From assembly GCA_008711295.1 (NCBI GenBank), contig VUYV01000069.1, positions 1,329,200-1,393,199 on the forward strand: DNA of 64,000 nucleotides, given 5' to 3'. The number at the start of each line of letters is the position of its first letter. Position 1 is the stretch's first letter. The DNA comes from Anarhynchus alexandrinus. Lineage: Eukaryota; Chordata; Aves; Charadriiformes; Charadriidae. The notes under the pieces are model-generated. The model saw nothing but the letters and a program-made list of their open reading frames with translations. It did no database searches and had not been told where the DNA came from. Shown one piece after another: positions 61,201 through 64,000 of the stretch. The translations under genes were made by a program, and so were the position numbers.

Positions 61201-64000
61201 TTTTCTCAAACCACTATTACAGAATCATCATCTTATCTCAAACTGTAAATATGCAAACTTCCAAAATAATGTTGAGAACCCAATAAGATGTGATATTAAC
61301 AGAGCAATAAAGTAGATCCATTAATGAGAATTGTTCATGTCAAAACACATGAAGTATTACTCTTCATACTGTTGAATTATTATTAGCTTTTGTCATTATT
61401 CTTGTTGCACCAAGCTGATGTAGACCTGGAGTCTTGAAATGAAGAATTTTGTGGACTTTTTGGAAACTAAATCTCTAGTCAGTCCGATTTCTTGGCTTTT
61501 CTGAAACAAGCTGACTGGACTGAGGGGGCTTTCAGCATTCCTTAGCTTTTTTCATTGCAGCTACACACAGGAAACTGTCTGAGATGTAAAAAGAAATCCC
61601 TGATCCCATTCCTTTTTTGAGCTTGTAGGTACGATGTAGAAAGCTTGTTCCGCTTGGGAGGGGAAAAAATAAAAGGATTCTTACTGTCTTTCTCGTTTTG
61701 TATTTGGGGCTTCTCTAAGAGCCTATGCAGTACAATGTCCCTGTTTCATTTTCAGCTCTGCTCTGACCTCTTTCCTGCACTAGGTCTTGCAAAAGGATTA
61801 CAAACCACGGTGACAGGTTGCTGTGCTTTTGTAATTCTCACCTTGCTCTGTAATAGCAGCTCTCTACTACCAGGTGGGGAAAAGGATTATTCTGAAGTTG
61901 TTCCAGGCATGGGGAATATTTAAAATAAATCATTCTGGTGGTAGATACAAGACTGAAATCGTAAGTGTGAAATATTTTGCCATTAATGCTTGAACATAAG
62001 TAATATAGTTATAAACAGAGCTGTGAATATACATTTTTTTCTGTGGTAGGTTAGGGCATATGATCAGGAAAACTTCTCAGATTTAAACTCACCTTCATCA
62101 GCATGATACCCAGCCATGAAAGATTTCTGCAGACACATTTATAAAGAGTCCATGTGATGGTCTGAATTCCCTCGTTGTTATAAATGCACAATAGTATGTG
62201 TCAACCTATGCTTTATACAAAGATAATTCCAGTTGGCAATAATCTCTCCATATTTAATGGGTATGGACAAATACCAGTAGCTAAATGGCTAAACAGACTT
62301 TTTTTTCCCTGGTCATCTCTCTTCCTCTGCTATTGCCTTCCCTCTCTCCGGAGGCTGCTGTTTTCAAGCATATGTTTTAGAGTCAGGTTCCTGGAAGCCA
62401 AGCATACTAGGAGAAAACTTCCAATGAATCCTAAAAGATGTGTGTGTCCTTGGTTTCGCTACTGCTTGTCTGTGGTGTTAAGCTCTTCTCTGAGGAGCTC
62501 CACCACAGACAAAGCAGGAGGCTTGGCCTTGTTGCTCTTTGCCGTGTTTATGGAGTCCCAGACCCGATTATCGCAACACAGCCCTCATTTGAAGCCTGCT
62601 GTGACTTACAAAGGAGTGGTTGTACATAAACGGTGTCAGTGCTTTGGACCCATACATTTCTTTAGGCAAGAAGTACAGTTAAAACTGGGGCTTGTGACAG
62701 AAGGTATCTGTTTTATTTGTTTGTTAGTTTGCACATCTCCTTCCTGGATCAGCTGGAGCATGTGGGGCCTCCTTTGATTGTGAAATCGACCCAGGCTAAG
62801 GGAAAGGTCCCAGGCATATGAGGTAGCAAAGGCAAGCAGAGAGTGAGAGCGAGCACAATGAGATGGGAGCCTGCAGAGCAGGCTTGCCCTGTGAGACTGT
62901 GAAAAGGAGCAGAGAGTAGATAACCTGGCCTTATATGGCAGAAGAAACCTTTCCAGGGACTGGAAGTAGCGTGCATCATCAGTGGTGGCTCAGAGAGCCA
63001 CTGGAACAAATCATGTGATCCAGCATCTTCCTGCAAGGAGAGAGAAAGCTGAAGGAGAGATATTCATATATCCTTCTTGGTGTCCATATTTTTACCTAAT
63101 TACTTTGAGATTTCTCCATTTAAAATATTAAATATTCCAGTTTCTATTCTAATACAACTTAGCTGTGTTGAACTTAAAATTCCTCTGACCTTTTGAGAGA
63201 TATTCTTAGAGGTAAAAAGTCTAGGCACGTTGATTTCAAAGCTCTGGCCTTGCAGGGATCCTGCTGCAGTACGTAATGCATAATCTAGTTAGAGTGCAAG
63301 CCCTTGTTTCATCTCTGAGTGCTTATCTTCTGGCTTGAGGAACTTTTGCAGTTTGTGCATTAATATGATAGAACTACTGCGTAGTTGGCTGTTAGCTATA
63401 TACTTCCATGCTCTTAACAGCTGGGTGAACAAGAAGTTGCCGTTCTAGAGCGATGGGCTAGGTTTCCTGCATAGTTATTGGAGAGGCTTTTGTCACAGAT
63501 AGTATGCAATGAAATGTTAAGACTGGTATGAATGTCAGGACACTGAATGACAGAATGATAAATCTGTCGTTCTGTCAGAATGACAATATGAATGGCAGAA
63601 GGGTTGTAAGAATGGCAGGTGTTGTTGGCATCTAGATTACCATCAAATCTGCTTGCAGCTTTTCAGGGTATCCAAAACAAAAAGGTGCCTTAAAACCAGG
63701 GATGCCTTTTGACCACCTTGACATACACATCTTTGTGTCTGAATTTGGGACAGGTCACTGGGTCCGTGGGCAAAATAGCGGGAATGAGGGACATAGATTT
63801 AATTTCAAAGAAAATCACCTTCTCCTTCTTTAAGGTCTCTCATTGCTTTTTTTTTTTTTTGCCACATTTTTGTTATCATTGTTGTTAGAAATGTCTATTT
63901 TTAGGCTTCTCAGAACTTTTATGCTTGTTTAACTCAAAAGGATAATAATGCTTGTTTGGACTCAATAGTCTGGTCCGGATCTATCGAGGACCTTACAGAC
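58282..64000. other. Unique AT-rich DNA with hairpins
   Basis: No gene was recognised. Items of note: an octamer-like POU site at 59849-59862, a strong hairpin at 62462-62517, an imperfect palindrome at 63548-63577 inside short AATGACAG/AATGGCAG repeats, and a T tract at 63847-63860. A 197-codon forward frame (62184-62777) has no recognised domain. Confidence 0.6.
62462..62517 (+). other. Strong 56-nt hairpin, function unknown
   Basis: The arms TTGTCTGTGGTG (62466-62477) and CACCACAGACAA (62501-62512) are perfectly complementary over 12 bp. Below them CTGC (62462-62465) pairs with GCAG (62514-62517) after a one-base bulge. Above them AGCTC (62481-62485) pairs with GAGCT (62495-62499) around a 9-nt loop. 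Twenty-one base pairs in 56 nt is unusual here. It could be an RNA hairpin (microRNA-like but short), a palindromic protein site, or chance. Confidence 0.55.

Noticed and set aside
62184..62777. 197-codon forward open frame
   Set aside because: No domain recognised, weak start context, hydrophobic stretches from T-rich DNA, and an overlapping alternative frame. The hairpin inside it is noted separately.
1..64000. CRISPR array, bacterial operons, tRNA or rRNA genes
   Set aside because: No regularly spaced repeats with unique spacers and no tRNA or rRNA landmarks were seen. The repeat content is that of a vertebrate (avian) genome.

Overview
The window looks like non-coding genomic DNA from a bird. 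It is AT-rich and intron- or intergenic-like. It holds repeated insertions of CR1 LINEs that carry the avian 3' signature (short ORF end, 'cttccaacc' tract, tandem ATTCTATG octamers) and solo LTRs of endogenous retroviruses of types common in avian genomes. I found no complete host protein-coding gene, no tRNA or rRNA gene, no CRISPR array, no operon and no complete provirus. The exact species cannot be told from sequence alone.

Layout. 0-9.8 kb: unique AT-rich DNA with a 58-bp CR1 tail at 3.0 kb. 9.8-11.1 kb: a well-preserved 5'-truncated CR1 (+) whose reverse transcriptase ORF still has its catalytic aspartates, interrupted by a 287-base assembly gap. 11-22 kb: unique DNA with one diverged solo LTR (17 kb, minus). 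22.2-26.3 kb: an ancient CR1 tail, a candidate 131-bp exon with strong splice sites, a roughly 1-kb LTR (+) built partly of 45-bp repeats, and a 1.4-kb CR1 (minus) with a large in-frame internal deletion. 26-36 kb: unique DNA with microsatellites. 36.6-40.7 kb: an LTR cluster of two related LTRs in opposite orientation and a third, unrelated LTR with a perfect 6-bp target-site duplication. 40.7-51.6 kb: unique DNA. 51.6-52.4 kb: a very old CR1 relic. 55.7 kb: a probable ancient MIR/L3-like relic. 56.7-58.3 kb: two CR1 copies arranged tail to tail. 58.3-64 kb: unique DNA with a strong 56-nt hairpin at 62.5 kb.

Nothing here acts as a coordinated gene system. The window records several rounds of retroelement insertion of different ages (degraded CR1 relics, intermediate copies, near-intact CR1 ORFs) into a gene-poor region. 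The host-level signals most worth checking are the candidate exon at 22.84-22.97 kb, the hairpin at 62.46-62.52 kb, paired TAATTA sites one helical turn apart at 27.72 kb, and a recursive-splice-like motif at 15.76 kb. I saw no convincing undescribed system. Family assignments rest on recognition by eye; no alignment or database search was run.
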